From: Halorhodospira sp.
Lineage (GTDB): Bacteria; Pseudomonadota; Gammaproteobacteria; Nitrococcales; Halorhodospiraceae
NCBI GenBank assembly: GCA_007121755.1
Contig: SKJZ01000039.1
Coordinates: forward strand, 1-60,290
Direction of reading: 5' to 3'
Length of the DNA: 60,290 bases
Positions 43,096-51,158 of this stretch are shown piece by piece. Both the position numbers and the translations under genes were made by a program. How positions within the stretch are numbered: position 1 is the first letter of the stretch; each line of letters starts with the position of its first letter. The notes under the pieces are model-generated. The model did not search any database. It was not told the DNA's origin and was given only the letters and a program-made list of their open reading frames with translations.

Positions 43096-43508
43096 GTGAA
43101 GAGAACGAGAACGGTGACGTCGAGGACGCTTGGGCGGACGCCCTAGCGGAGCAGGATGAAGTCGAGGGGGGCGCAGGCGATGGCGCCTACGCAATGGAAC
43201 TCGACGAGTTCGACTCCAGGGCCTCGAAGTTGGGGGGGGGTAACGAGGAGGGCAATCTCGACGTCATCCTCGATATCCCGGTAACGCTCTCCATGGAGAT
43301 CGGGCGAACTCAAATCAGTATCCGCCATCTGCTGCAACTCAACCAGGGTTCCGTGGTGGAACTAGACCGCCTGGCCGGCGAGCCGCTGGACGTTATGGTC
43401 AACGGTACTCTCATCGCTCACGGAGAGGTGGTGGTGGTGAATGAGCGCTTCGGGATCCGGCTGACCGATGTAATCAGTCCGGCAGAGCGGGTGAAGAAGC
43501 TGCGCTGA
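43092..43508 (+). CDS. fliN: FliN, switch C-ring protein
   Basis: Lower C-ring component. It has 138 residues from the ATG at 43092, overlapping the fliM stop (ATGA) and preceded by GAGGAAG. The N-terminal half is acidic and unconserved. The C-domain is LDVILDIPVTLSMEIGRTQISIRHLLQLNQGSVVELDRLAGEPLDVMVNGTLIAHGEVVVVNERFGIRLTDVIS. A run of nine G (43232-43240) lies just before this domain; it could be a slippage site. Confidence 0.96.
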   Translation: MSEENENGDVEDAWADALAEQDEVEGGAGDGAYAMELDEFDSRASKLGGGNEEGNLDVILDIPVTLSMEIGRTQISIRHLLQLNQGSVVELDRLAGEPLDVMVNGTLIAHGEVVVVNERFGIRLTDVISPAERVKKLR

Positions 43509-43969
43509 TGCGTGCGCCACGCGCCGCGGTGGTGGGACGACGGTTCGGCGTCGCTTTAGTGGGTTTTAGCGTCAATATCCTGGCGTCGGGGTCGGTGGCC
43601 GCTGCCCAGCCGCTGCCCGGTGTCGAAGGCGCCGCGGTCATTCGTATTGTGCTGGCGCTTTTGCTGGTGCTCGCCCTGATTGGCGGCCTGGCCTGGATGC
43701 TGCGCCGGTACGGGCCGGTCCAGGGCGCCGTGTCCGGCGAGTTGCGGGTGCTCGCCTCCCTCTCAGTGGGCCACCGGGAACGGGTGGTTCTGGTTCAGAT
43801 TGGAGAGACTCAACTGTTGCTCGGGGTGGCTCCCGGGCGGGTACAGACCTTGCATGTTTTGGATCGCCCCGTGGCCGGGGCCAGTGGGACCAATGGAGTC
43901 CCGCGGGAAGTGCAAGGCAGCCCGTTCGCGGAGCGGCTGCGTCGGATGATGCAGCAACCCGGTAGATAA
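43508..43969 (+). CDS. fliO: FliO, export apparatus assembly protein
   Basis: Helps assemble the FliP-containing export gate. It has 153 residues. Membrane segment VIRIVLALLLVLALIGGLAWMLRRY (about 44-68), preceded by a signal-like hydrophobic stretch (FGVALVGFSVNILASGSVAAA). The cytoplasmic domain has ELRVLASLSVGHRERVVLVQIGETQLLLGVAPGRVQTLHVL, the family signature. The start overlaps the fliN stop (TGATG). Confidence 0.92.
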   Translation: MRAPRAAVVGRRFGVALVGFSVNILASGSVAAAQPLPGVEGAAVIRIVLALLLVLALIGGLAWMLRRYGPVQGAVSGELRVLASLSVGHRERVVLVQIGETQLLLGVAPGRVQTLHVLDRPVAGASGTNGVPREVQGSPFAERLRRMMQQPGR

Positions 43970-43975
43970 CAGTTA

Positions 43976-44731
43976 ATGCGGATCTCTCGCTCTCTCTTTA
44001 CAGCGCTTCCGGTGCTGGCAGCGGCCTTGTTGCCAGCGGTCGCCGTGGCGCAGCAGCCGGGTTTGGACGCACTGACCATCCGGGAGACCGGGGACGGGCA
44101 GGTGTGGTCGCTCAGTGTCCAGGTTTTGGTCCTGATGACACTGCTCACGCTGCTGCCGGCCATGGTGATGATGATGACCGCGTTCACGCGGATCATCGTG
44201 GTCCTGGCCATACTCCGGCAGGCCTTGGGCACCGCCTCCACGCCCTCCAATCAAGTGTTGATCGGGCTGGCGCTCTTCCTGACGCTCTTTGTGATGATGC
44301 CCGTCTTTGACGAAGTTCGGGAGGCGGCATTTGAGCCCTACATGAACGGGGAGATCGAGGCGCCGGAGGCGCTGCAGGCCGGCAGCGAGCCTTTGCGCGA
44401 CTTCATGATTGCCCAGACGCGCGAGGAAGACATCGGGCTTTTCCTGCGTATCGCCGACTACGGTGAGGTGGAGACGCCGGATGACGTCCCACTGTCGATC
44501 CTGATACCGGCGTTTATGACCAGTGAACTCAAGACGGCGTTCATTATCGGCTTTGTGCTCTACCTGCCGTTCCTGGTCATCGACTTGGTGGTGGCCAGCA
44601 CGCTGATGTCGATGGGCATGCTGATGCTTTCACCGATGATTATCTCACTGCCGTTCAAAATCATGCTCTTCGTCCTGGTCGACGGGTGGTCGCTGGTGAT
44701 GGGGACGTTGGCGTCGAGCTTTTTCATATGA
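43976..44731 (+). CDS. fliP: FliP, export gate protein
   Basis: Core of the type III export gate. It has 251 residues. Signal peptide (LFTALPVLAAALLPAVAVAQ), then LTLLPAMVMMMTAFTRIIVVLAILRQALGTASTPSNQVLIGLALFLTLFVMMPV and PAFMTSELKTAFIIGFVLYLPFLVIDLVVASTLMSMGMLMLSPMIISLPFKIMLFVLVDGW, all family signatures. Length is normal. After it comes a hairpin-rich 133-base gap before fliQ, whereas fliP and fliQ usually abut. Confidence 0.97.
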   Translation: MRISRSLFTALPVLAAALLPAVAVAQQPGLDALTIRETGDGQVWSLSVQVLVLMTLLTLLPAMVMMMTAFTRIIVVLAILRQALGTASTPSNQVLIGLALFLTLFVMMPVFDEVREAAFEPYMNGEIEAPEALQAGSEPLRDFMIAQTREEDIGLFLRIADYGEVETPDDVPLSILIPAFMTSELKTAFIIGFVLYLPFLVIDLVVASTLMSMGMLMLSPMIISLPFKIMLFVLVDGWSLVMGTLASSFFI

Positions 44732-44734
44732 CGC

Positions 44735-44836
44735 CCCAAGGCGGCAATACCTTTCCGCCTTGGGCGGCAAGAGACGGCTCCAACCGGCAACTGTATGCCG
44801 GGTGCCGGAGCCGGAAGCCGTTTGCCGCGGAACGGC
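44735..44836. other. Three consecutive hairpins in the fliP-fliQ gap
   Basis: Hairpin 1 is CCCAAGGCGG/CCGCCTTGGG (44735-44764), hairpin 2 is GGCTCC...GGAGCC with inner ACCGGCA/TGCCGGG (44776-44812), and hairpin 3 is GCCGTT/AACGGC (44817-44836). The gap also contains four CGGCAA half-sites and one TTGCCG. It may be an inserted repetitive element or a regulatory cluster. No promoter matching sigma-54 is evident. Confidence 0.5.
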
Positions 44837-44864
44837 AAGAGTTGAACATTAATGGAAGTTAGCT

Positions 44865-45134
44865 ATGAGTCCTGATCTGGCAATAGAGCTTGGCAATCGT
44901 ACGCTGACGGTCGCGGTCATGCTGGCCGGTCCTATCCTCTTAGCGGCGCTGGGGATCGGGCTCATTGTGGGTATGTTCCAGGCTGCGACCCAGATCAACG
45001 AGCAGACCCTCTCTTTTGTGCCCAAGCTGGGTGCCTTAGCGGTCGTCCTTTTCCTTCTAACGCCCTGGATGCTGCGGGTGCTGTTGGATTTTACGCGCAG
45101 TCTCTTTCGGGGGATTCCGGGGATGTTGGGGTGA
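44865..45134 (+). CDS. fliQ: FliQ, export gate protein
   Basis: Small two-helix export gate subunit. It has 89 residues, standard. Motifs: AIELGNRTLTVAVMLAGPILLAALGIGLIVGMFQAATQINEQTLSFVPKLGALAVVLFLLTPWMLRVLLDF. Start ATG at 44865 with GGAAGTTAG upstream. fliR begins right at its stop. Confidence 0.96.
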   Translation: MSPDLAIELGNRTLTVAVMLAGPILLAALGIGLIVGMFQAATQINEQTLSFVPKLGALAVVLFLLTPWMLRVLLDFTRSLFRGIPGMLG

Positions 45135-45917
45135 ATGGAGCTCACCACCGCCGAGATCGCCGGCTGGGTCGGCGCCTTTATGTACCCCCTCATGCGGGTT
45201 GGGGCGGCCGTCGTGGTAGCTCCGGTATTCGGCAACAACATGATTCCGGTGCGGGTTCGCGTCTTTGTCGGCCTCGGGTTGACGGTGGCGGTAATGCCCG
45301 CAGTCGGGCCGATTCCGGCCGCCGATCCGCTGTCCGCCCAAGGGCTGATGATTGCCGGTCAGGAGATACTCGTCGGCCTCACCATCGGCTTCGTGTTCGC
45401 GCTGGCCTTGAACACGGTGGTGATTGCCGGGGAGAGCGTCGCTCTGGCCATGGGCCTGGGCTTTGCCACCATGGTCGATCCCCAGACCGGCATGTCTGTG
45501 CCGGTGATCTCTCAGGTACTGCTGGTGGTGGCCACCCTGCTCTTCCTCGGGTTTGGTGGGCACTTGGTCATGATCCAATTGCTGGCCGACAGCTTCACCG
45601 CCATCCCTGTGGGAGGCGCCGGGCTGGAGCGGGACGCCTTCTGGGATGTGATCTCCTGGGGGTCGCAGCTTTTCGCCGGGGCGGTGTTGATCGCGTTGCC
45701 GGTGGTGACGGTCCTGCTGGTGATCAACTTGGCCCTGGGCGTGATGACGCGGGCGGCGCCGCAGATGAACGTCTTCTCCGTCGGCCTGCCGGTGACCTTG
45801 TTAGTGGGGATGTTGCTGATCCCCGTAATGCTGCTGCCCGCGCTACCGAATCGGATGGCGAGCATTTGGCAGCACGCCTACGACACCCTTGGAGTGATTC
45901 TCGGGGTATCGGGATGA
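45135..45917 (+). CDS. fliR: FliR, export gate protein
   Basis: Export gate subunit of 260 residues with about six membrane helices. Motifs: YPLMRVGAAVVVAPVFGNNMIPVRVRVFVGLGLTVAVMP, ILVGLTIGFVFALALNTVVIAGESVALAMGLGFATMVDPQTGMSVPVISQ, NLALGVMTRAAPQMNVFSVGLPVTLLVG. Starts immediately after the fliQ stop. A 201-base gap with a large inverted repeat separates it from flhB. Confidence 0.97.
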   Translation: MELTTAEIAGWVGAFMYPLMRVGAAVVVAPVFGNNMIPVRVRVFVGLGLTVAVMPAVGPIPAADPLSAQGLMIAGQEILVGLTIGFVFALALNTVVIAGESVALAMGLGFATMVDPQTGMSVPVISQVLLVVATLLFLGFGGHLVMIQLLADSFTAIPVGGAGLERDAFWDVISWGSQLFAGAVLIALPVVTVLLVINLALGVMTRAAPQMNVFSVGLPVTLLVGMLLIPVMLLPALPNRMASIWQHAYDTLGVILGVSG

Positions 45918-45933
45918 ACGCGCCGGTCGCTTT

Positions 45934-46071
45934 ACGAACCTTTCGGCAGGCCTTACCAGGGGGCGCCCATAGGGGGTCTCGGCCGCAGGGATGCGGCCGT
46001 GAAGCCTCCAGGGATGGATTCACGGCGTCCCCGTATGGGCGCCCCCTGGTAAGGCCTGCCGAAAGGTTCGT
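45934..46071. repeat. Fold-back element with 38-bp perfect inverted repeats
   Basis: Bases 45934-45971 and 46034-46071 are exact reverse complements over 38 bp. The 62-base interior contains two smaller hairpins: CGGCCGC-AGGGA-TGCGGCCG (about 45980-45998) and GTGAA...TTCAC (about 45999-46023). No open frame resembling a transposase lies inside. This is a MITE- or REP/BIME-like mobile repeat lodged between fliR and flhB; as RNA it would fold into one long hairpin. I do not see flanking direct repeats that prove insertion. Confidence 0.75.
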
Positions 46072-46118
46072 GGCTTGGTCGTTGTCCGGCGGTCGGGTGC
46101 GGGGAGGGCGCGCGCGCT

Positions 46119-47288
46119 ATGGCTGAAGAGAACGAGAGCGGCCAGGAGAAAACCGAAGAACCGACCCCGAAACGCCGCGAAGACAGCAAAAAGAAAGGTC
46201 AGATTCCCCGCTCCCGGGAGCTGACCACCATGCTCCTCATGCTGGCGGCGGCATTGGCCCTGCTGGTCCTGGGCGGCTGGATGGGGTCGCAATTGCAGGC
46301 ACTGTTGGAGTGGTCGTTCACGATAGACCGGAGCCACATCTTCGAAAGGGATGTGGTGGTCAGATCCCTCCACGAGGCGATCGGCCGCGGGTTGATTACG
46401 GTCGGGCCTTTCGCCATGGCCATGCTGGTGGTGGCGTTGGCGGCGCCGGTCGTTCTCGGGGGGTGGTCGTTTTCAGCGCGGCCTATGGCTCCAAAGCTGG
46501 AAAAGATTAGCCCTATCAAGGGGTTCAAGCGGATGTTTGGGACCAAGGCCCTGGTTGAGCTGGGCAAGGCCCTGGGTAAGGTGTTGGTTGTGGGCGGTAC
46601 GGCGCTAGGGCTGTTCTACCTCTTTTTCGACAGCTTCTACGCGATGAGCCGGACGTCTCTGCTACCCGCGATGGCGGAGGGCATGCGGCTGTTCTACATC
46701 TTCTTCTTCCTGTTGGCGCTGTCGCTGCTGGTAGTCGTGGCCATTGACGTGCCGTACCAAATCTACGACCACACCCAGAAGATCCGCATGACCCGCCAGG
46801 AGGTGAAGGACGAGTTTAAACAGACTGAGGGTAAGCCCGAAGTCAAGAGCCGAATACGCGACTTGCAGCGGGAGATGTCCAACCAACGCATGATGGAGCA
46901 GGTGCCCAAGGCCGACGTGGTCGTCACCAACCCGGCTCACTTCGCGGTGGCGTTGCGCTACGATCAGTCCGCAATGCGCGCCCCGCGGGTCATCGCCAAG
47001 GGCACCGATTTGTTGGCGGGCCGGATTCGCGCCGTCGCCGAGGAAAACGGTATTCCGCTCTTTCAGGCGCCGCCATTGGCACGGGCCTTGTATTACTCCA
47101 CGGAGTTGGAGCAGGAGATCCCCTCCGAGCTCTATTTCGCGGTGGCTCAGGTACTGGCCTACGTCTACCAGTTGCGGGCTGCCCGCCGCCGCGGCGCTAG
47201 GCCGCCGGACCAGCCGCGGCCGGAAGTGCCCGAGGGGATGGATCAGCGCCCGGAGCGTGGTGGTAGCCAAGGAGATCAGAACGGCTGA
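46119..47288 (+). CDS. flhB: FlhB, export specificity switch protein with NPAH cleavage motif
   Basis: Export apparatus component that self-cleaves and switches substrate class at hook completion. It has 389 residues. N-terminal EKTEEPTPKRREDSKKKGQIPRSREL, four hydrophobic segments (about 38-52, 93-115, 152-172, 190-210), and a C-domain with VTNPAHFAVALRYD (N271-P272-A273-H274). The usual motif is NPTH; T is A here. Asn, Pro and His remain. Start ATG at 46119; no classical Shine-Dalgarno sequence is close to it. The end overlaps flhA by one base. Confidence 0.95.
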   Translation: MAEENESGQEKTEEPTPKRREDSKKKGQIPRSRELTTMLLMLAAALALLVLGGWMGSQLQALLEWSFTIDRSHIFERDVVVRSLHEAIGRGLITVGPFAMAMLVVALAAPVVLGGWSFSARPMAPKLEKISPIKGFKRMFGTKALVELGKALGKVLVVGGTALGLFYLFFDSFYAMSRTSLLPAMAEGMRLFYIFFFLLALSLLVVVAIDVPYQIYDHTQKIRMTRQEVKDEFKQTEGKPEVKSRIRDLQREMSNQRMMEQVPKADVVVTNPAHFAVALRYDQSAMRAPRVIAKGTDLLAGRIRAVAEENGIPLFQAPPLARALYYSTELEQEIPSELYFAVAQVLAYVYQLRAARRRGARPPDQPRPEVPEGMDQRPERGGSQGDQNG

Positions 47289-49453
47289 TGAACGCGGTCA
47301 TTGCGGAACAGCTCAGGTTGATCGGCTCGCGGGGGCTCGGCACTCCGCTGCTGGTGGTGGCGTTGCTGGCCATGATGGTTGTGCCGCTACCGCCCCTGGG
47401 GCTGGACATGTTGTTCACCTTCAACATCGTCCTCTCGCTATCCATCCTGCTGGTCACCGTGTACATCATGCGGCCGCTCGAGTTCGCGGTCTTCCCGACC
47501 ATCCTGCTGGTGGCGACGCTGTTGCGGCTGGCGCTCAACGTCGCTTCCACGCGGGTGATCCTCCTGGACGGGCATACCGGTACGGACGCGGCGGGCAACG
47601 TCATTCAGTCCTTCGGCGAGTTCGTCGTCGGCGCCAACTACGTTGTCGGTTTTGTCGTCTTCGCCATCCTGGTCATCATCAACTTTGTCGTGGTCACCAA
47701 GGGCGCGGGCCGTATCTCGGAGGTCACTGCCCGGTTTACGCTCGACGCTCTGCCGGGCAAGCAGATGGCTATCGACGCCGACCTGAACGCCGGTCTGATC
47801 TCTCAAGACGATGCGCGCACCCGCCGGTCGGAGGTGGCCAAGGAGGCGGACTTCTACGGCTCAATGGATGGCGCCGCCAAGTTCGTCCGCGGCGATGCCA
47901 TCGCCGGCATCCTGATCCTCCTGATCAATATCGTCGGCGGGCTGATCATCGGCCTGGCTCAGCACGGCATGCCGGTGGACGAGGCGGCGCGCAACTACAC
48001 GCTGTTGACGATCGGCGACGGTTTGGTAGCGCAGATTCCGTCGCTGGTGCTCTCCAGCGCAACCGCCATTTTGGTGACGCGGGTCTCCGATTCACAGGAG
48101 ATGACCGATGAGGTCGTCCAGCAACTCTTCGGTAACCCGAGGGTGCTGTGGGTGGTGGGCGCGGTCATTGCGCTGTTGGGACTGGTTCCCGGCATGCCGG
48201 CGGCGCCCTTTCTCTTCTTCGCCGTGTTGTGCGGCCTGGGTGCTTGGATGGCGACCCGAAAACAGACGGAGCGGCATGCCGCCGAGGAGGCGGCTGCCGA
48301 GCCGGCCGTCTCGCACGACGAGGATGCCGAACGCAAGGAGCTCACCTGGAATGACGTTCCGCCGGTCGATCCGGTGGGGCTTGAGGTCGGTTACGGCTTG
48401 ATCCCGCTGGTCGATCGCGACCAGGGCGGGCAGTTGTTGAACCGGATCAAGGGCGTACGCAAGAAAATCTCCCAGGATCTCGGCTTTCTGATTCAGCCGG
48501 TACATATCCGTGACAACCTCGATCTGGGGCCCAATTCGTACCGTATCAGTATCTTCGGCGTGCCGGTGGCCGAGGCGGAGGTGCAGCCGGGGCGGGAGTT
48601 GGCGATCAACCCCGGCACGGTCCACGGCGAGTTGGGCGGCGTGGCGACGCAGGATCCCGCCTTCGGTTTGGAGGCTGTCTGGATCGAGCCGGCCCAGCAC
48701 GACTACGCCCAGGCATTGGGGTATACCGTGGTGGACGCCAGCACGGTTATCGCCACCCACCTCTCCCAGCTGGTTCAGCAGCACGCCAAGCAACTCTTCG
48801 GCCACGAGGAGGCGCAGAAGCTCCTCGATATGCTCGCGGAGAGCCAGCCGAAGCTGGTAGAGGAGTTGGTCCCGAACACGCTGCCGCTATCCGTTCTGGT
48901 CAAGGTCATGCAGAACCTGTTGGACGAAGGCGTTCCCATCCGCGATATACGCACCATCCTTGAGACACTGGCCGAGCATGGACAAAAGACGAAGGATCCG
49001 GCGGTACTGACTCAACACGTTCGCGAGGGGCTCGCCCGCATGATTATCCAGAGCATCCACGGAATGAACCAGGAGCTCCCGGTGATTACCCTTGAGCCCC
49101 AGTTGGAACAAATATTGCTTAACACTGTTCAAGGTGCCGGCGAGGGCGGGGGCGGCGGCTTTGAACCGGGACTGGCGGAGCGCATGCAGCAGTCGCTGGC
49201 GGAAGCCGTTCAGCGCCAGGAGGCCGAGGGGCAGCCGGCAGTGTTGTTAACGTCGCCGCCGCTGCGGGTTTGGTTACGCCGCCTGACCCGCAATGCCGCG
49301 CCGGGGCTGTACGTACTTTCATACAACGAGGTGCCCGATGACCGGCAAGTGCGCATTGTCGCGACAGTCGGCCAAGGGCAGGGCCAGGGGCAGGGCGGCG
49401 GCGGGTTGGAGGGCGGCCGGCCGCGTCCGGAGAAAACCGGAGCCGGGGCATGA
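47288..49453 (+). CDS. flhA: FlhA, export gate receptor
   Basis: Large membrane component that accepts chaperone-substrate complexes. It has 721 residues. Eight N-terminal membrane segments; the FHIPEP-family signature RISEVTARFTLDALPGKQMAIDADLNAG (about 145-172). The cytoplasmic domain (about 355-690) has QDLGFLIQPVHIRDNLDLGPNSYRISIFG and the GHEEAQKLLDMLAESQPKLVEELVP segment. The C-terminus is a Gln-Gly repeat (GQGQGQGQGGGG) not found in all homologues. Start overlaps the flhB stop (TGATG). Confidence 0.97.
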   Translation: MNAVIAEQLRLIGSRGLGTPLLVVALLAMMVVPLPPLGLDMLFTFNIVLSLSILLVTVYIMRPLEFAVFPTILLVATLLRLALNVASTRVILLDGHTGTDAAGNVIQSFGEFVVGANYVVGFVVFAILVIINFVVVTKGAGRISEVTARFTLDALPGKQMAIDADLNAGLISQDDARTRRSEVAKEADFYGSMDGAAKFVRGDAIAGILILLINIVGGLIIGLAQHGMPVDEAARNYTLLTIGDGLVAQIPSLVLSSATAILVTRVSDSQEMTDEVVQQLFGNPRVLWVVGAVIALLGLVPGMPAAPFLFFAVLCGLGAWMATRKQTERHAAEEAAAEPAVSHDEDAERKELTWNDVPPVDPVGLEVGYGLIPLVDRDQGGQLLNRIKGVRKKISQDLGFLIQPVHIRDNLDLGPNSYRISIFGVPVAEAEVQPGRELAINPGTVHGELGGVATQDPAFGLEAVWIEPAQHDYAQALGYTVVDASTVIATHLSQLVQQHAKQLFGHEEAQKLLDMLAESQPKLVEELVPNTLPLSVLVKVMQNLLDEGVPIRDIRTILETLAEHGQKTKDPAVLTQHVREGLARMIIQSIHGMNQELPVITLEPQLEQILLNTVQGAGEGGGGGFEPGLAERMQQSLAEAVQRQEAEGQPAVLLTSPPLRVWLRRLTRNAAPGLYVLSYNEVPDDRQVRIVATVGQGQGQGQGGGGLEGGRPRPEKTGAGA

Positions 49454-49484
49454 CGCCGCTCGGCGAACAGACCAGGAGTGAGCC

Positions 49485-51158
49485 ATGCGAATAAAGCGCA
49501 TCTTCGCCGCAGACATGCGGGAAGCTATCCGTAAGGTGCGGGACCAACACGGACCCGAAGCCGTGGTGATCTCTTCAAGGAAGGTGGAGGGTGGCGTCGA
49601 GGTGATCTCCGCCATCGATTACGACGAAAAGGCGGTTCAGGCCGCGGCCGAAGCGCAAGAGCCCCGGGCCGCCGAGATCCCGCCGCTCGATGTCCCAGCC
49701 GGGCCGCGACCGGGGGAGCCGGACGGCGCCGCGGTCGAGCCGGACGGGGGGGCGCTCTTCAAGACGACGGCCGCTGCCAAAACGGCCGATCACCTTATGG
49801 ACGAGGCGGAACAGGCGCGCCAGGTCGCGCTGGCCCGGCTACGTCAACTGCGTTCCAGCGGCGCCACCGCCGGTCTTGCGGATGCCGCGCCGACCGACCA
49901 AGCAGCATCCTTGACCCGTTCGCCGGCAGCCTCGCCCGCCGCTTCGGAGAGGCGGCCGCGTATCGACCTGCGGGTTGGTGGCAACGAGGACGAAGATAAA
50001 GAGTTGTTCAGCGCGCTCTCACGGGAGCACCGGGATGCCCAGAAGAAGCGCGAAGCGTCTCGCCTCCAGACGGTCTCCGATACACGGATAAGGGGCGCCG
50101 CGGCGTCCGGTCCGGCAGGTCCGGTTGGCTCGGTCAAGCCGAAAGGCGGATCTCCCGGCGGGGGGGTGGCGTCGGCGGCTCGCAAGGGTGAAGGCGGGCG
50201 TCCCTCCATCAGGATCAGTGAAGAGCCGGCGATCCAAGAGATGCGCGAAGAGATCAAGACCTTGCGCGGCCTCTTTGAAAACCAACTAAACATGATGGAG
50301 TGGGGGCGGCTGGGCCGCCGCCACCCGGCGCGGGCTAGCGTAATCAAGAGGCTGGCCGATTTAGGGTTGGGGCCCGATGTCAGCCGCCGGCTGGCCGACC
50401 ATGTGCGCGGCGACGAAGACCCCGATGCGGCCTACCGCAAGGCGTTGGCCTTGATCGCAAGGTATCTGCCGGTGACCGACGACGAGATTGTTGCCCAAGG
50501 TGGCGTGGTGGCGTTGGTCGGACCCACCGGGGTCGGTAAGACCACCACGGTAGCCAAGCTGGCGGCACGCTATGCGTTGCGCCATGGGCGCGAGCGGGTC
50601 GCACTGGTCAGCACGGATAACTACCGGATCGGCGCCCAGGACCAGTTGCTTACCTACGCGCGCATCCTCGATGTGCCGGTCTATACGGCCGGCAACCGGC
50701 ACGAACTGAGAACCCTGTTGGACGACCTCGTGGACCGCGGCCTGGTCCTCATAGATACTGTCGGCATGAGCCAAAGGGACGTGCGCCTCGCGGAGCAGTT
50801 CAAGACTTTGGGTAGCGCGGAAGGACTGGTGCGTACCTATCTGGTTCTTTCGGCGGCTACGCAGTTGTCGACACTCACCGAATCGGTGCGCGCCTTTCGG
50901 GCGGCCGACCCGGCCGGTTGCATTTTGACCAAACTCGACGAGGCGACGACATTGGGCGGGGTGCTGACGTGCGCGCTGCGTACCCGGCTGCCGTTGGCCT
51001 ACCTCGGCGTCGGACAACGGGTGCCGGAGGACTTGCAGGCGGCTCGGGGTGATACACTGGTCCACAAGGCGTGCGCGCTCTTGGAAGAGTTCGGACAGAA
51101 CACGGACGAGGAAGCGGTGGCGCTCTCGCTGGGCGGGGGAGGGCATGTCTTTGAGTAA
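49485..51158 (+). CDS. flhF: FlhF, SRP-type GTPase for polar flagellar placement
   Basis: Determines the polar site and helps assembly. It has 557 residues. N-terminal B-like region: MRIKRIFAADMREAIRKVRDQHGPEAVVISSRKVEGGVEVISAIDY. A long Ala/Gly/Pro-rich linker extends to about residue 240. The GTPase NG-domain has G1 GPTGVGKTT (346-354), STDNYRIGAQDQLLTYA, DTVGMSQRD and TKLDEATTLGG. Start ATG at 49485; ends overlapping fleN by 14 bases. Confidence 0.96.
   Translation: MRIKRIFAADMREAIRKVRDQHGPEAVVISSRKVEGGVEVISAIDYDEKAVQAAAEAQEPRAAEIPPLDVPAGPRPGEPDGAAVEPDGGALFKTTAAAKTADHLMDEAEQARQVALARLRQLRSSGATAGLADAAPTDQAASLTRSPAASPAASERRPRIDLRVGGNEDEDKELFSALSREHRDAQKKREASRLQTVSDTRIRGAAASGPAGPVGSVKPKGGSPGGGVASAARKGEGGRPSIRISEEPAIQEMREEIKTLRGLFENQLNMMEWGRLGRRHPARASVIKRLADLGLGPDVSRRLADHVRGDEDPDAAYRKALALIARYLPVTDDEIVAQGGVVALVGPTGVGKTTTVAKLAARYALRHGRERVALVSTDNYRIGAQDQLLTYARILDVPVYTAGNRHELRTLLDDLVDRGLVLIDTVGMSQRDVRLAEQFKTLGSAEGLVRTYLVLSAATQLSTLTESVRAFRAADPAGCILTKLDEATTLGGVLTCALRTRLPLAYLGVGQRVPEDLQAARGDTLVHKACALLEEFGQNTDEEAVALSLGGGGHVFE

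Noticed and set aside
45972..46033. Insertion sequence between fliR and flhB
   Set aside because: The interior is 62 bases without coding capacity; only a non-autonomous repeat is supported.
45131..46126. 331-residue plus-strand frame spanning fliR and the inverted-repeat element
   Set aside because: Out of frame with fliR; Gly/Arg-rich composition typical of a shadow frame; it also reads through the fold-back element.
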